DNA of 36,839 bases from an uncultured Eubacteriales bacterium (GTDB lineage Bacteria > Bacillota > Clostridia > Christensenellales > CAG-138). Each line of letters opens with the position of its first letter. Positions within the stretch are counted from its first letter, which is position 1. Below, piece after piece: positions 14,113-22,523 of the stretch. Location: assembly GCA_900549955.1 (NCBI GenBank), contig URQH01000017.1:1-36839 (forward strand), written 5' to 3'. A program made the translations under genes and the position numbers. The notes under the pieces are model-generated. The model saw nothing but the letters and a program-made list of their open reading frames with translations. It was not told the origin of the DNA and did no database searches.

Positions 14113-14877
14113 ATGCAGTTACGGGACTGGATTGCAACCATGGAGCGCATTGCCCCGCCGGAGCTGGCGATGGAGTGGGACAACCCCGGCCTGCTCGTGA
14201 GTCCGGAGCGGGAGAAGCTGACGACCGTGCTGGTGGCGCTCGACTGTACGGTCCCTGTGGCGGAGGAAGCGGCGGCGGTGGGGGCGCAACTCGTGCTGAC
14301 GCACCATCCCGTGCTGTTTGGCGGAACGAAGCGCGTGCTCAGGGACGACCCGGAGACGGCGGCGATCTACCGGCTGATCCGGCATGGCATCGGCCTGTAT
14401 GCCGCGCATACGAACCTCGATGCGGCGCCGGGCGGCGTGAACGACGCGCTGGCCGCGCGGCTGGGCCTTTGCGAGATCCGGCCGCTGCCGCCTGAGAACC
14501 TGGGCCGCGTGGGCCTGCTCCCACAAGCGCTGCCGCTCCAGGCGTTTGCCGCGGCGGTCGAGCGTGCACTCGGCTGCACGGCGCTCGCGACGGGCGACGC
14601 CGCGCGTCCTGTCCAAACGGTCGCTTTGATCGGCGGGGCCGGTGGTTCCGACGTGGCGGCGGCTGCCGCGGCTGGGGCGGACGTGTTCGTCACCGGGGAG
14701 TGCAAGCATCACCAGGCGCTGGAGGCGCAGATGCGCGGCATGGCGGTGCTCACCTGTGGGCACTACGAGACCGAGCGCGTGGTGCTGGAGACGCTGATTG
14801 CCCGTTTACAGGGACCTGAAAATGATGTACAATATTTAGTGGCGCACGCGGAGACCTCTCCGCAGCGACGCTTTTAG
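14113..14877 (+). CDS. Nif3-like dinuclear metal-centre protein
   Basis: 254 residues, a compact NIF3/YqfO/YbgI family member without the extra middle domain. Metal ligands are visible: H64/H65 in THHPVLFGG, D103 in HTNLDAAPGG, and H217 and E221 in CGHYETE. The family was once called GTP cyclohydrolase I type 2, but the true reaction is unsettled. The ATG at 14113 begins one base after the trmK stop, and the next gene follows after ten bases. The order trmK - nif3-like - zinc-ribbon protein - rnpB is one I recognise from clostridial genomes. Confidence 0.92.
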   Translation: MQLRDWIATMERIAPPELAMEWDNPGLLVSPEREKLTTVLVALDCTVPVAEEAAAVGAQLVLTHHPVLFGGTKRVLRDDPETAAIYRLIRHGIGLYAAHTNLDAAPGGVNDALAARLGLCEIRPLPPENLGRVGLLPQALPLQAFAAAVERALGCTALATGDAARPVQTVALIGGAGGSDVAAAAAAGADVFVTGECKHHQALEAQMRGMAVLTCGHYETERVVLETLIARLQGPENDVQYLVAHAETSPQRRF

Positions 14878-14887
14878 GAGGTGCGAC

Positions 14888-15607
14888 ATGCCCAAACTTG
14901 ACGCATTGTTGGCGTATCAGGAGACGGAACTGCAAAAGGAGCAGATGGAGAGAGCGCTGCGCTCCACGCCCGCCTGCACGCAGTTTTCGCGTCTGCGTAA
15001 ACTGCTCAAGACGCATCAGGCGACGATCGCCAGGCTCTCGGAGGAGCTGGAGACGCGCGGCGCGCTGGTGCGCCGCCTGACCGAGCGCACGGCACAGCTG
15101 GAAAAGCAGCTTTCGCTGGAAAACGGCGAGCTCGAGACCATGTTGCAGGACGAGGAGAGCACGGCGGAGGAGATGACCGAGCTGCGCGGCGACATTGAAA
15201 AGCTCAACCGCGAGATGAGCGCTGCAATCCGCGAGGCCAAGACGCTCCTCGAGGAGCTGGAAAAGGCGGCGGAGGAATACCAGCAGACGCGCAGGACCGC
15301 GAGCAAAGCCAAGAAAGAGTACGATCAGGTCCGTGCCGTGTGCGAAAAGGAGAAGGAGGACAGCGCGCCGGAGCTGGCCGCGTTTGACGAGAAACTGGCC
15401 AGGATTGCACGGGAGATCGAACCGCAGCTCATGCAGCGCTACCGCCGCGCCAAGCAGCACCACGGCGTACCCGTTGTGAAGGTGGAGGCCGGGAAATGTT
15501 CCGGTTGCAACATGTCGCTGCCCATGGCGGTGCTCAAGCGGCTGGCCGTGCAGGGCACGATCATCGAGTGTGAGAACTGCGGCAGGTTGCTGTACGCGGA
15601 AATTTGA
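14888..15607 (+). CDS. Coiled-coil protein with C-terminal C4 zinc ribbon
   Basis: 239 residues. Residues about 10-185 are charged heptad-rich helix, predicted as a long antiparallel coiled coil. The C-terminus has a four-cysteine zinc ribbon: C204 and C207 (CSGC), C228 and C231 (CENC). This is the CT398/HP0958-like architecture. Relatives have been linked to nucleic-acid or flagellar mRNA binding, but no function is established here. The ATG at 14888 has TAGGAGGTGCGAC before it, a near-perfect ribosome-binding site. The stop is 13 bases before RNase P RNA, so rnpB may be cut from the same transcript. Confidence 0.88.
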   Translation: MPKLDALLAYQETELQKEQMERALRSTPACTQFSRLRKLLKTHQATIARLSEELETRGALVRRLTERTAQLEKQLSLENGELETMLQDEESTAEEMTELRGDIEKLNREMSAAIREAKTLLEELEKAAEEYQQTRRTASKAKKEYDQVRAVCEKEKEDSAPELAAFDEKLARIAREIEPQLMQRYRRAKQHHGVPVVKVEAGKCSGCNMSLPMAVLKRLAVQGTIIECENCGRLLYAEI

Positions 15608-15620
15608 CAAGAGTTATGGT

Positions 15621-15966
15621 TTGCGAGTAAGACAGACGGCCGCCCCTCCGAGAGGCGGGGAGGAAAGTCCGAGCACCACAGGGCAGGGTGCCTGGTAACG
15701 CCAGGTGGAGGCGACTCCAAGGAAAGTGCAACAGAAAGAAACCGCCGCGCCGGAGCCGGCGCGGTAAGGATGGAAAGGCGAGGTAAGAGCTCACCGGCGG
15801 CTTGGCGACTTGTCCGCCCTGTAAACCCCACCCGGTGCAAGATTGGAATGGGAGCATTCAATAGCTGCCCGCTACGCTCCTGGTAATCGCATGAGCCCGC
15901 CGGTGACGGCGGGCCAGAGATAGATGGCCGTCCTCAGACAGAACTCGGCTTACGGCTTGCTCGCAA
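15621..15966 (+). ncRNA. rnpB: RNase P RNA, type A
   Basis: The catalytic RNA of tRNA 5' maturation. Helix P1 is an 11-bp pairing of 15621-15631 with 15956-15966, one wobble included, which sets both ends (346 bases). The universal element GAGGAAAGTCC is at 15660-15670, GCAACAGAAAG lies at 15728-15738, and the 3' conserved block with ATAGATGGCCGTCC and CAGAACTCGGCTTAC runs to 15953. GGTAA, which pairs with the tRNA CCA end, is at about 15882. The layout is type A, as in clostridia, not the Bacillus type B. No convincing promoter is seen directly upstream. Confidence 0.96.
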
Positions 15967-15973
15967 TGTTTTC

Positions 15974-16006
15974 CGCTTTGCCGGCGCAGGTTGCGCCGGC
16001 AAAGCG
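15974..16006 (+). terminator. Very stable hairpin between rnpB and trpS; terminator or processing signal
   Basis: 15-bp perfect stem CGCTTTGCCGGCGCA / TGCGCCGGCAAAGCG with loop GGT. No U-tract follows (TATCATT), so it is not a canonical intrinsic terminator. It may define the rnpB 3' end or attenuate read-through into trpS, whose start is 34 bases on. Confidence 0.55.
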
Positions 16007-16040
16007 TATCATTGGATCGAAGGATCATGGAGGGATTGGA

Positions 16041-17054
16041 TTGGAACAAAAGAAAAAGATCGTCTTTTCCGGCATTCAGCCGTCCGGCGTGCTGACGCTT
16101 GGCAACTATCTCGGCGCGTTGCGCAACTTTGTGGACATGCAGAATGGGGGCGATGTCGACGCATTTTATTGCGTGGTCGACCAGCACGCGATCACCGTGC
16201 GGCAGGAGGCCGCGGTGCTGCGCCGCCGTTCGATTGAGACGGCCGCGCTGTTCATCGCCTGTGGCATCGACCCGGAGAAGTCTACGTTGTTCATCCAGTC
16301 GCATGTGCCGGAGCACGCCATGCTCTCCTGGGTGCTCTCCTGCCACACCTACATGGGCGAGCTCAACCGCATGACGCAGTTCAAGGACAAGAGCGCCAAA
16401 CACGCCGACAACATCAACGCCGGCCTGTTCACCTATCCGGTGCTGATGGCGGCGGACATCCTGCTGTATCAGACGGAGCTGGTGCCCATCGGCGCGGATC
16501 AGAAACAGCATCTGGAGCTGGCGCGCGACGTGGCCATCCGGTTCAACAGGGCGTATGGCGACACGTTCGTCGTGCCGGAGCCGTACATCCCCAGGGTAGG
16601 CGCGCGCATCATGAGCCTGCAGGATCCCACGGCCAAGATGAGCAAGTCCGATCCCAATCCGAACGCCTTTATCTCCATGATGGACGACGCGGACGCGGTC
16701 GTGCGCAAGGTGAAGCGCGCCGTGACGGACAGCCTGGGCGAGATCACGGCCGATCCGGAGCGGGCGGGCGTGTACAACCTGCTCTCGATCTATTGTACGA
16801 CCACCGGCAGCACGATGGACGAGGCGGTGGCGATGTTTCAGGGCCAGGGCTATGGCGCGCTCAAGTCGGCCGTGGCCGACGCGGTCGTGGCGGTGCTGGA
16901 GCCGATCCAGCGCGAGTATCGCCGCATTTTGCAGGACGACCGCCAGTATCTGACCGACATGCTCGAGATGGGCGCCGACAAGGCGCGCAAGGCGGCTACG
17001 AAGACCATCCGCAAGGTCTATCACAAGATGGGGTTTGATTCGTACAAGGCGTAA
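16041..17054 (+). CDS. trpS: Tryptophanyl-tRNA synthetase
   Basis: 337 residues from TTG 16041, six bases after GGAGGG; the family's N-terminal motif IVFSGIQPSG starts at residue 8, confirming this start. It charges tRNA-Trp. Class I signatures are the HIGH-like LTLGNYLG (residues 18-25) and AKMSKSDPN with K199 and K202. DILLYQTELVPIGADQKQHLELARD carries the tryptophan/ATP site region. Longer upstream starts in frame would read through RNase P RNA and are rejected. No T-box leader fits in the 34-base gap from the hairpin, unlike many Firmicute trpS genes, so expression probably depends on read-through or a promoter inside rnpB. Confidence 0.96.
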   Translation: MEQKKKIVFSGIQPSGVLTLGNYLGALRNFVDMQNGGDVDAFYCVVDQHAITVRQEAAVLRRRSIETAALFIACGIDPEKSTLFIQSHVPEHAMLSWVLSCHTYMGELNRMTQFKDKSAKHADNINAGLFTYPVLMAADILLYQTELVPIGADQKQHLELARDVAIRFNRAYGDTFVVPEPYIPRVGARIMSLQDPTAKMSKSDPNPNAFISMMDDADAVVRKVKRAVTDSLGEITADPERAGVYNLLSIYCTTTGSTMDEAVAMFQGQGYGALKSAVADAVVAVLEPIQREYRRILQDDRQYLTDMLEMGADKARKAATKTIRKVYHKMGFDSYKA

Positions 17055-17081
17055 CGCTGCCGCGTGCGAGCGGCTGTTTTG

Positions 17082-17116
17082 GCCCCTGCCCGCCCGAAAG
17101 GGAAGCAGGGGCTTTT
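17082..17116 (+). terminator. Intrinsic terminator after trpS
   Basis: GCCCCTGC (17082-17089) pairs with GCAGGGGC (17105-17112), with a smaller CCC/GGG stem in between, followed by TTTT. Confidence 0.85.
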
Positions 17117-17187
17117 CCATACCCGGGGCGCGCCGGAAGCGCCGCCTGCTTTTTGCTTTTCGGCGGCGGGCACCGCGCGTTGCGTAC

Positions 17188-17219
17188 TTGTGTGCTGGCG
17201 AAAAATAGATTATAATCTA
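17188..17219 (+). promoter_or_regulatory. Promoter of the folate operon, with a 14-base palindrome on the -10
   Basis: TTGTGT (17188-17193), 17 bases, then TATAAT (17211-17216). The -10 sits inside the perfect palindrome TAGATTATAATCTA (17206-17219), which may be a protein-binding site. The leader to folT is about 40 bases, too short for a THF riboswitch. Confidence 0.65.
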
Positions 17220-17263
17220 AAAATATGTAACGCAGTTTGGAGCGGGAGGGAGGCGGCGCTGTC

Positions 17264-17872
17264 ATGCGACACATGTCCGTCAGAAAATTGACGCTTGGCG
17301 CGGTGCTGGTGGCCATGCAGGTCATTCTCGCACGGTATGCAGGCATTCAGGTCAACGAGGGGTTGCGCATCAGCCTGGAAACGGTGCCGATCATCCTGGC
17401 CGGCTTCTGGCTCGGCCCGGTGGCCGGCATGGCCGTGGGCGGCGTCGCGGACGTCATCGGCACGATCCTGAGCGGATACGGCACATATTTCCCGCTGCTC
17501 ACCGTTGGCCCCATGCTGCTGGGCGCGCTGTGCGGGCTCGGGGCGCGGTGGCTGCCGGCAGGAGCGCCGGCCGGCTGGCGCCATGCCATAAGGTTCCTGG
17601 CCGTCGTCCTCGTGGCCGAAGCGCTCAACAGCTTGCTGTATGGCACCTGGGCGCTGACGCTGTATTATTCGATCATCGTGGGACGCGAGGTACCGTTTTC
17701 CGTGCTGTTTCTCGGGCGGCTTGCCACCAAACCGGTGACGATGGCTGCGGACCTGCTGTTGTCGTATTCGCTTTACCGGCTGCTGTACCGCCAGCTGCGC
17801 CGGTTGCCGGATCCGCCGGCGCTCTCGGATACGGCCGCGTTGCGGAAGGGAAGCACGGGAGAGAAGCTATGA
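17264..17872 (+). CDS. folT: ECF transporter S component, probably folate-specific (FolT)
   Basis: 202 residues, five to six transmembrane helices. It is the substrate-binding membrane subunit of an energy-coupling-factor vitamin transporter, working with shared EcfA/EcfT units encoded elsewhere. The N-terminal RKLTLGAVLVAMQVILARYAG and the segment RISLETVPIILAGFWLGPVAGMAVG are typical of the FolT/QueT group of S components. FLGRLATKPVTMA is a late family-like motif. Folate specificity is inferred from translational coupling (ATGA) to folC and the following one-carbon genes. The ATG at 17264 is preceded by GGGAGGGAGG; the ATG at 17273 is an alternative. The C-terminal 25 residues form a hydrophilic tail. 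Confidence 0.85.
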   Translation: MRHMSVRKLTLGAVLVAMQVILARYAGIQVNEGLRISLETVPIILAGFWLGPVAGMAVGGVADVIGTILSGYGTYFPLLTVGPMLLGALCGLGARWLPAGAPAGWRHAIRFLAVVLVAEALNSLLYGTWALTLYYSIIVGREVPFSVLFLGRLATKPVTMAADLLLSYSLYRLLYRQLRRLPDPPALSDTAALRKGSTGEKL

Positions 17873-19146
17873 ACTACGACGAGGCGCTTGCATATATCCA
17901 TACCGTCGCGTGGCGCGGCAGCATTCCCGGCCTTTCGCGCACGCAGGAGCTGCTGCGGCGGCTGGGCCACCCGGAGCGGTCGCTGCGGTTTGTCCACGTG
18001 GCCGGCACCAACGGCAAGGGCAGCACGTCGGCCATGATGGCGTCCATCCTGCGGGCGGCCGGATACCGGGTGGGGCTGTACATCTCGCCGTTTATCGACC
18101 GGTTTAACGAGCGGATGCAGGTGGACGGACAGCCCATTCCGGATGAGACGCTCGCCGCGCTCACCACGGAGGTGTATCCGCACGCGGAGGCGATGCCGCA
18201 GCATCCGACGGAGTTTGAACTCATCACCTGCCTGGCCATGCTGTATTTTGCGCGCAGCCGGTGCGACATCGTCGTGCTGGAGGTCGGCATGGGCGGCGCG
18301 CTGGATTCGACCAACGTCATTGATACGCCCGAACTGGCGATCATCACAGCCATGGGGCTCGACCACATGCGCTTCCTTGGCGATACCCTTGCAGAAATTT
18401 CCCGCCAGAAGGCGGGCATCATCAAAGAGAATGGGGACGTGGTCATCTATGGCCGCTGCCCGGAGGCGGAGGCCGTGTTCGAGCGCGTGTGCGAGGCGCG
18501 CCACGCGCGGCTGTACCGGCCGGATGCCGCGCAGCTGGTGCAGGGCGCGTTCGGGTTGAACGGGCAGAGCTTTTCCTATGCCGGCTATGCCGACTTGTGG
18601 ATCCCGCTCGTGGGCAGCTATCAGCCGTACAATGCGGCGGTCGTGCTCACCGGCGTGGACGTGTTGCGGAACAAGGGCTGGGACATCCCGCAGTGGGCTG
18701 TGCGCGAGGGACTGCGAAGCGTCCATTGGCCGGCTCGCTTCGAGGTGCTGCGGCAGGCCGCGCCCGTGTGCATCGTGGACGGCGGTCACAACCCGCACGG
18801 CATTGCCGGCACGGCGGACAGCCTCAGGCGGCTGTTCCCGCATACGAAGGTCACGTTTGTGTTTGGCGTCATGGCGGACAAGGACGTGGACGGCATTTTG
18901 GACATCCTGCTGCCGCTGGCGGCCTGCTGCTTTGCCGTCCGGCCGGACAGCCCGCGCGCGATGGAGCCTGCGGCGCTTGCGGAGCGGATCGGCGCGCGCG
19001 GTGTGCGCGCCGAAGCCTGTGAAACGGTGGCCGAGGGCGTGCACCGCGCGATGGACGCGGCGGGGCGGGATGGCGTGGTGTGCGCGCTCGGCTCGCTCTA
19101 TATGGCCGGCGAGGTGCGCGCGCTGTTTCCAAAAGTGAAGGGCTGA
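17869..19146 (+). CDS. folC: Folylpolyglutamate synthase / dihydrofolate synthase
   Basis: 425 residues, the normal FolC length. It adds glutamates to folates (and may make dihydrofolate), trapping folate in the cell after uptake by the FolT transporter. The ATP-binding loop is HVAGTNGKGSTSAM (about residues 42-55), followed by GLYISPFIDRFNER, EVGMGGALDSTNV, GLDHMRFLGDTL and the carbamylated-lysine region RQKAGIIKE. The C-terminal domain has DGGHNPHG. The start ATG overlaps the folT stop by four bases (ATGA). The long gap-free frame upstream is only the shadow of folT. Confidence 0.95.
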   Translation: MNYDEALAYIHTVAWRGSIPGLSRTQELLRRLGHPERSLRFVHVAGTNGKGSTSAMMASILRAAGYRVGLYISPFIDRFNERMQVDGQPIPDETLAALTTEVYPHAEAMPQHPTEFELITCLAMLYFARSRCDIVVLEVGMGGALDSTNVIDTPELAIITAMGLDHMRFLGDTLAEISRQKAGIIKENGDVVIYGRCPEAEAVFERVCEARHARLYRPDAAQLVQGAFGLNGQSFSYAGYADLWIPLVGSYQPYNAAVVLTGVDVLRNKGWDIPQWAVREGLRSVHWPARFEVLRQAAPVCIVDGGHNPHGIAGTADSLRRLFPHTKVTFVFGVMADKDVDGILDILLPLAACCFAVRPDSPRAMEPAALAERIGARGVRAEACETVAEGVHRAMDAAGRDGVVCALGSLYMAGEVRALFPKVKG

Positions 19147-19189
19147 CCAAATGGCGATTGCCCGGGAAATATCGGAAGGGAGAGAGGAC

Positions 19190-20863
19190 ATGGACTATCT
19201 GAGCGACATCGAAATTGCCCAGCGGACGGCGATGCAGCCCATTGTGTCGATCGCGGCGGAGGCGGGGATTGACGAACGCTATCTCGAACAGTACGGACGG
19301 TATAAGGCCAAGGTCGATCCCAGGCTGATGCGCGAGACGCCGGCGCGGAAAGGCAAGCTGATCCTCGTGACGGCCATCACGCCCACGCCTGCGGGCGAGG
19401 GGAAGACCACGACGACGATCGGCCTGGCAGACGGCCTGCGCCGCATCGGCAAGCGCGCGATGGTCGCGCTGCGCGAGCCTTCGCTCGGCCCGGTGTTCGG
19501 CATCAAGGGCGGCGCCGCCGGGGGCGGTTACGCGCAGGTGGTGCCCATGGAAGATATCAACCTGCACTTTACCGGCGATTTTCACGCCATCGGCGCGGCC
19601 AACAACCTGCTGGCGGCCCTGCTGGACAACCACATCCAGCAGGGCAACGCGCTGGGCATCGACCCGCGCCGCATCACGTGGAAGCGGTGCGTGGACATGA
19701 ATGACCGGCAGCTGCGCAACATCGTGGACGGGCTTGGCGGCCGGGTCAACGGCACCCCGCGCGAGGACGGGTTCGACATCACGGTGGCGTCCGAGGTCAT
19801 GGCGGTGCTGTGCCTGGCGCGCGACATTCCGGATTTGAGGGAGCGGCTTTCCCGCATCGTGGTCGCGTACACGTACGACGAGCGGCCGGTGACGGCGGGC
19901 GACCTGAAGGCCGCGGGCGCGATGGCGGCGCTGCTCAAGGACGCTTTGAAGCCCAACCTCGTCCAGACGCTGGAGCACACGCCTGCGCTCATCCACGGCG
20001 GCCCGTTTGCCAACATTGCGCACGGGTGCAACTCCGTCGCCGCCACGCGCCTGGCGCTGCACCTGGCAGATTATGCCGTGACGGAGGCGGGGTTCGGCGC
20101 GGACCTCGGCGCGGAGAAGTTTCTCGATATCAAGTGCCGCATGGCGGGGCTTGCGCCGTCGGCAGTCGTCGTGGTCGCCACGGTGCGCGCGCTCAAGATG
20201 CACGGAGGCGTGGCCAAAAATGCGCTGGGAACGGAGGACGTGGAGGCGCTGCGGCGGGGGCTGCCCAACCTGCTGCGGCACGTGGAGAACATGACGCAGG
20301 TGTTTGGCCTGCCGTGCGTGGTCGCCGTCAACCGCTTCCCCGGGGATACGGAAGCGGAACTGGCGGCGCTGACGGAGGCCTGCCGCGCGCATGGCGTGCA
20401 CGCGGTGCTGTCCGAGGTCTGGGCGCGCGGCGGGGCCGGCGCGGAGGAACTGGCGCGCGAGGTCGTGCGCCTGTGTGACACGGAAAGCGACTTCCGCTAT
20501 TGTTACACGCTGGACGGGGACATCGCTTCGCGCATGGAGACCATCGTGCGCCGCGTGTACCATGGCGCCGGTGCGGCGTTTACGCCGGCGGCGAAGAAGC
20601 AGATCGACCAGCTGACCAGGCTCGGGTATGGGCAACTGCCGGTGTGCATGGCCAAGACGCAGTACAGCTTTTCCGACAACCCGGCCCTGCTCGGCGCGCC
20701 GGAGGGCTTTACGGTGACGGTGCGCAATGTGCGCGTCAGCGCCGGGGCGGGGTTCCTCGTGGCGCTGACCGGCGACATCATGACCATGCCGGGCCTGCCC
20801 AAGTCCCCCGCGGCGGAACGGATCGACGTGGACGAGGACGGGCGCATTTCGGGACTGTTTTAG
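19190..20863 (+). CDS. fhs: Formate-tetrahydrofolate ligase (FTHFS)
   Basis: 557 residues, the exact family length. It ligates formate to THF with ATP, giving 10-formyl-THF for purine synthesis or one-carbon metabolism. The P-loop is TPTPAGEGKTTTTIGL (residues 64-79), followed by REPSLGPVFGIKGGAAGGGYAQ at the formyl/THF site, then HFTGDFHAI. The ATG at 19190 follows GGAAGGGAGAGAGGAC; an upstream ATG at 19151 would add a short unrelated lead. It is followed by fchA and folD, so the three steps formate to 5,10-methylene-THF are encoded in order. This arrangement is shared by acetogens and by amino-acid or purine-fermenting clostridia; no Wood-Ljungdahl CO2 genes are in the window. Confidence 0.97.
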   Translation: MDYLSDIEIAQRTAMQPIVSIAAEAGIDERYLEQYGRYKAKVDPRLMRETPARKGKLILVTAITPTPAGEGKTTTTIGLADGLRRIGKRAMVALREPSLGPVFGIKGGAAGGGYAQVVPMEDINLHFTGDFHAIGAANNLLAALLDNHIQQGNALGIDPRRITWKRCVDMNDRQLRNIVDGLGGRVNGTPREDGFDITVASEVMAVLCLARDIPDLRERLSRIVVAYTYDERPVTAGDLKAAGAMAALLKDALKPNLVQTLEHTPALIHGGPFANIAHGCNSVAATRLALHLADYAVTEAGFGADLGAEKFLDIKCRMAGLAPSAVVVVATVRALKMHGGVAKNALGTEDVEALRRGLPNLLRHVENMTQVFGLPCVVAVNRFPGDTEAELAALTEACRAHGVHAVLSEVWARGGAGAEELAREVVRLCDTESDFRYCYTLDGDIASRMETIVRRVYHGAGAAFTPAAKKQIDQLTRLGYGQLPVCMAKTQYSFSDNPALLGAPEGFTVTVRNVRVSAGAGFLVALTGDIMTMPGLPKSPAAERIDVDEDGRISGLF

Positions 20864-20901
20864 GACATTTGGCCGTTGGCCGGAAAGGACGGGGAGCGAG
20901 G

Positions 20902-21531
20902 ATGGAACTGCAAAAGCTGGAGATCCAGGCGTTTGCCGCACAGCTGGCGGGAAAGGCGCCGGTGCCCGGCGGCGGCGGGGCGTCCGCGCTGGCCGGCGCG
21001 CTGGGCGCGGCGCTCGGCAGCATGGTTGGGGCGCTGACGGTTGGAAAAAAGAAGTATGCCGCGGTGGAGCAGGACGTACAGGCGATCATGGCGCGCATGG
21101 AGAAGCTGCGCGCGCGGCTGCTGGCGCTCATCGACGAGGACGCCGCCGCGTTTTTGCCGCTCTCCCGCGCCTATGGCATGCCGCGGGAGACGGATGAGGA
21201 GCGCGCCGCGCGCGCGGCGGTCATGGCCGAGGCGCTCGATGCTGCCGCGCAGCCGCCGCTCAGGATCATGGAGGCGTGCTGCGAAGCCATCGAACTGCAT
21301 CGCGAGCTGGCGGAGAAGGGCTCGGCGCTGGCGCTTTCAGACGTGGGCGTTGGTGTGATCCTGTGCAAGGCCGCCCTGCAGGGGGCGGAGCTGAACGTGC
21401 GGATCAACACCGGCTCCATGCAGGACCGCGCGCGTGCGGCGGCGCTCAACGCGCATGCGGCGCGCATGCTGGACGACTATCTGCCCGTTGCGGACGCCGT
21501 GTACGACACGGTCCGCGGTCGGCTCGGCTGA
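20902..21531 (+). CDS. fchA: Methenyl-THF cyclohydrolase (FchA / formiminotransferase-cyclodeaminase-like)
   Basis: 209 residues, the length of the stand-alone FTCD_C family. The glycine-rich PVPGGGGASALAGALGAALGSMV near the N-terminus, the KKKYAAVEQDV helix and the central DEDAAAFLPLSRAYGMPRET all match the cyclodeaminase fold. The late SDVGVGVILCKAAL and NVRINTGSM are family landmarks. In clostridia FchA interconverts 10-formyl-THF and 5,10-methenyl-THF. This fits its place between fhs and folD, particularly as the FolD here appears to lack cyclohydrolase residues. A formimino-THF cyclodeaminase role in purine or histidine fermentation is also possible. The ATG at 20902 follows GGGGAGCGAGG. 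Confidence 0.9.
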   Translation: MELQKLEIQAFAAQLAGKAPVPGGGGASALAGALGAALGSMVGALTVGKKKYAAVEQDVQAIMARMEKLRARLLALIDEDAAAFLPLSRAYGMPRETDEERAARAAVMAEALDAAAQPPLRIMEACCEAIELHRELAEKGSALALSDVGVGVILCKAALQGAELNVRINTGSMQDRARAAALNAHAARMLDDYLPVADAVYDTVRGRLG

Positions 21532-21542
21532 GGGAGGCACCC

Positions 21543-22403
21543 ATGGCGGAACTTTTCAAGGGTGCGCCGGTCAGTGCGGCGCTGTCGGAACGGATCCGGG
21601 CGGACGTGCAGGCGCTGGGCGCGCGCGGCGTTATGCCGCGGCTTGCCATCGTGCGTGCCGGCGCTTCGCCGGACGACTTGGCGTATGAGCGCGGCGCCTC
21701 AAAGCGCGCGGCGGCGCTGGGCGTGGAGACGGAGACCGTCGCCCTGCCGCTGGATGTGACGCAGGCGCGGCTGCTGGACGAGCTGGCGCGCCTGAATGCG
21801 GCGCCGGAAGTGCACGGCATCCTGCTGCTCCGGCCGCTCCCGGCGCAGCTCGATGAGGCGGCAGCCTGCAACGCCATTCTGCCGGACAAGGATGTGGACG
21901 GGGTGACAAATGCGTCGCTCGCCGCCGTGTTCACCGGCGCGCCGCACGGCTTTGCCCCGTGTACGGCGGCGGCCTGCATTGCGCTGCTGGATCATTATGG
22001 CGTGGAACTTGCGGGCAAGCGCGCGGTGGTCGTGGGGCGCAGCCTCGTGGTCGGGCGGCCGCTGGCCATGCTGCTGCTGCACCGGAACGCCACGGTCACG
22101 CTGTGCCATACGCGGACCAGGGATTTGGCGGCGGTGTGCCGGGAGGCGGACATTCTGGTGGCCGCAGCCGGGCGAGAGGGCGTCGTGGGCGCCGCGCATG
22201 TAAGCGCCGGGCAGGTCGTGCTGGACGTTGGCATCCACGTGCGCGAGGATGGGACGCTGTGCGGCGACGTCGTCTTTGACGAGGTGGAGCCGGTGGTGGC
22301 CGCCGTCACGCCGGTACCGGGCGGCGTGGGTTCGGTGACGACGGCCGTGCTGCTCCGGCACGTGGTGCAGGCGGCGCGGAGGCTGAACGGGCTGGACGCC
22401 TGA
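21543..22403 (+). CDS. folD: Methylene-THF dehydrogenase (FolD family), probably without cyclohydrolase activity
   Basis: 286 residues, normal FolD length. The NAD(P)-binding part has VVGRSLVVGRPLAMLLL and TVTLCHTRT, then DVDG at 117-120 and TPVPGGVGSVTTA. The active-site tyrosine is kept (Y48). The lysine four residues later (K56 in the human enzyme), essential for cyclohydrolase activity, is A52 here, in YERGASKR. The conserved glutamine in the VQLPLP motif (human Q100) is replaced: L96 in HGILLLRPLP. The PCTPxG motif reads PCTAAA. This points to a dehydrogenase-only enzyme that relies on FchA, encoded just before it, for the cyclohydrolase step. The ATG at 21543 follows GAGGGAGGCACCC. Confidence 0.93.
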   Translation: MAELFKGAPVSAALSERIRADVQALGARGVMPRLAIVRAGASPDDLAYERGASKRAAALGVETETVALPLDVTQARLLDELARLNAAPEVHGILLLRPLPAQLDEAAACNAILPDKDVDGVTNASLAAVFTGAPHGFAPCTAAACIALLDHYGVELAGKRAVVVGRSLVVGRPLAMLLLHRNATVTLCHTRTRDLAAVCREADILVAAAGREGVVGAAHVSAGQVVLDVGIHVREDGTLCGDVVFDEVEPVVAAVTPVPGGVGSVTTAVLLRHVVQAARRLNGLDA

Positions 22404-22459
22404 GACGGAGCGTGCGCAGGCGCGCGGGCGTTTTCGCCGCCCATGCGCATAGAAACGGC

Positions 22460-22488
22460 TTGCCGGATGGGCGCTGATTCGGTATACT
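22460..22488 (+). promoter_or_regulatory. Promoter of the cyclic-di-AMP receptor gene
   Basis: TTGCCG (22460-22465), 17 bases, then TATACT (22483-22488). It lies in the gap after folD and would give a leader of about 30 bases, separating this gene from the folate operon. Confidence 0.72.
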
Positions 22489-22523
22489 GGAGACAGGAAA
22501 GTATTTCAAAGGAGGGACTGCGC

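Noticed and set aside
15924..16040. Upstream extension of trpS
   Set aside because: The extra codons lie in RNase P RNA and the hairpin; the TTG at 16041 has GGAGGG at six bases and matches the family N-terminus.
17117..17263. THF riboswitch or T-box before folT
   Set aside because: The promoter leaves a leader of only about 40 bases and no riboswitch core was found.
19147..19189. ZTP (pfl) riboswitch before fhs
   Set aside because: The gap is only 43 bases and contains only the ribosome site; no motif seen.
18869..20941. A 690-codon minus-strand frame opposite folC-fhs
   Set aside because: Shadow of fhs; arginine-rich, low-complexity end and no recognisable domain.
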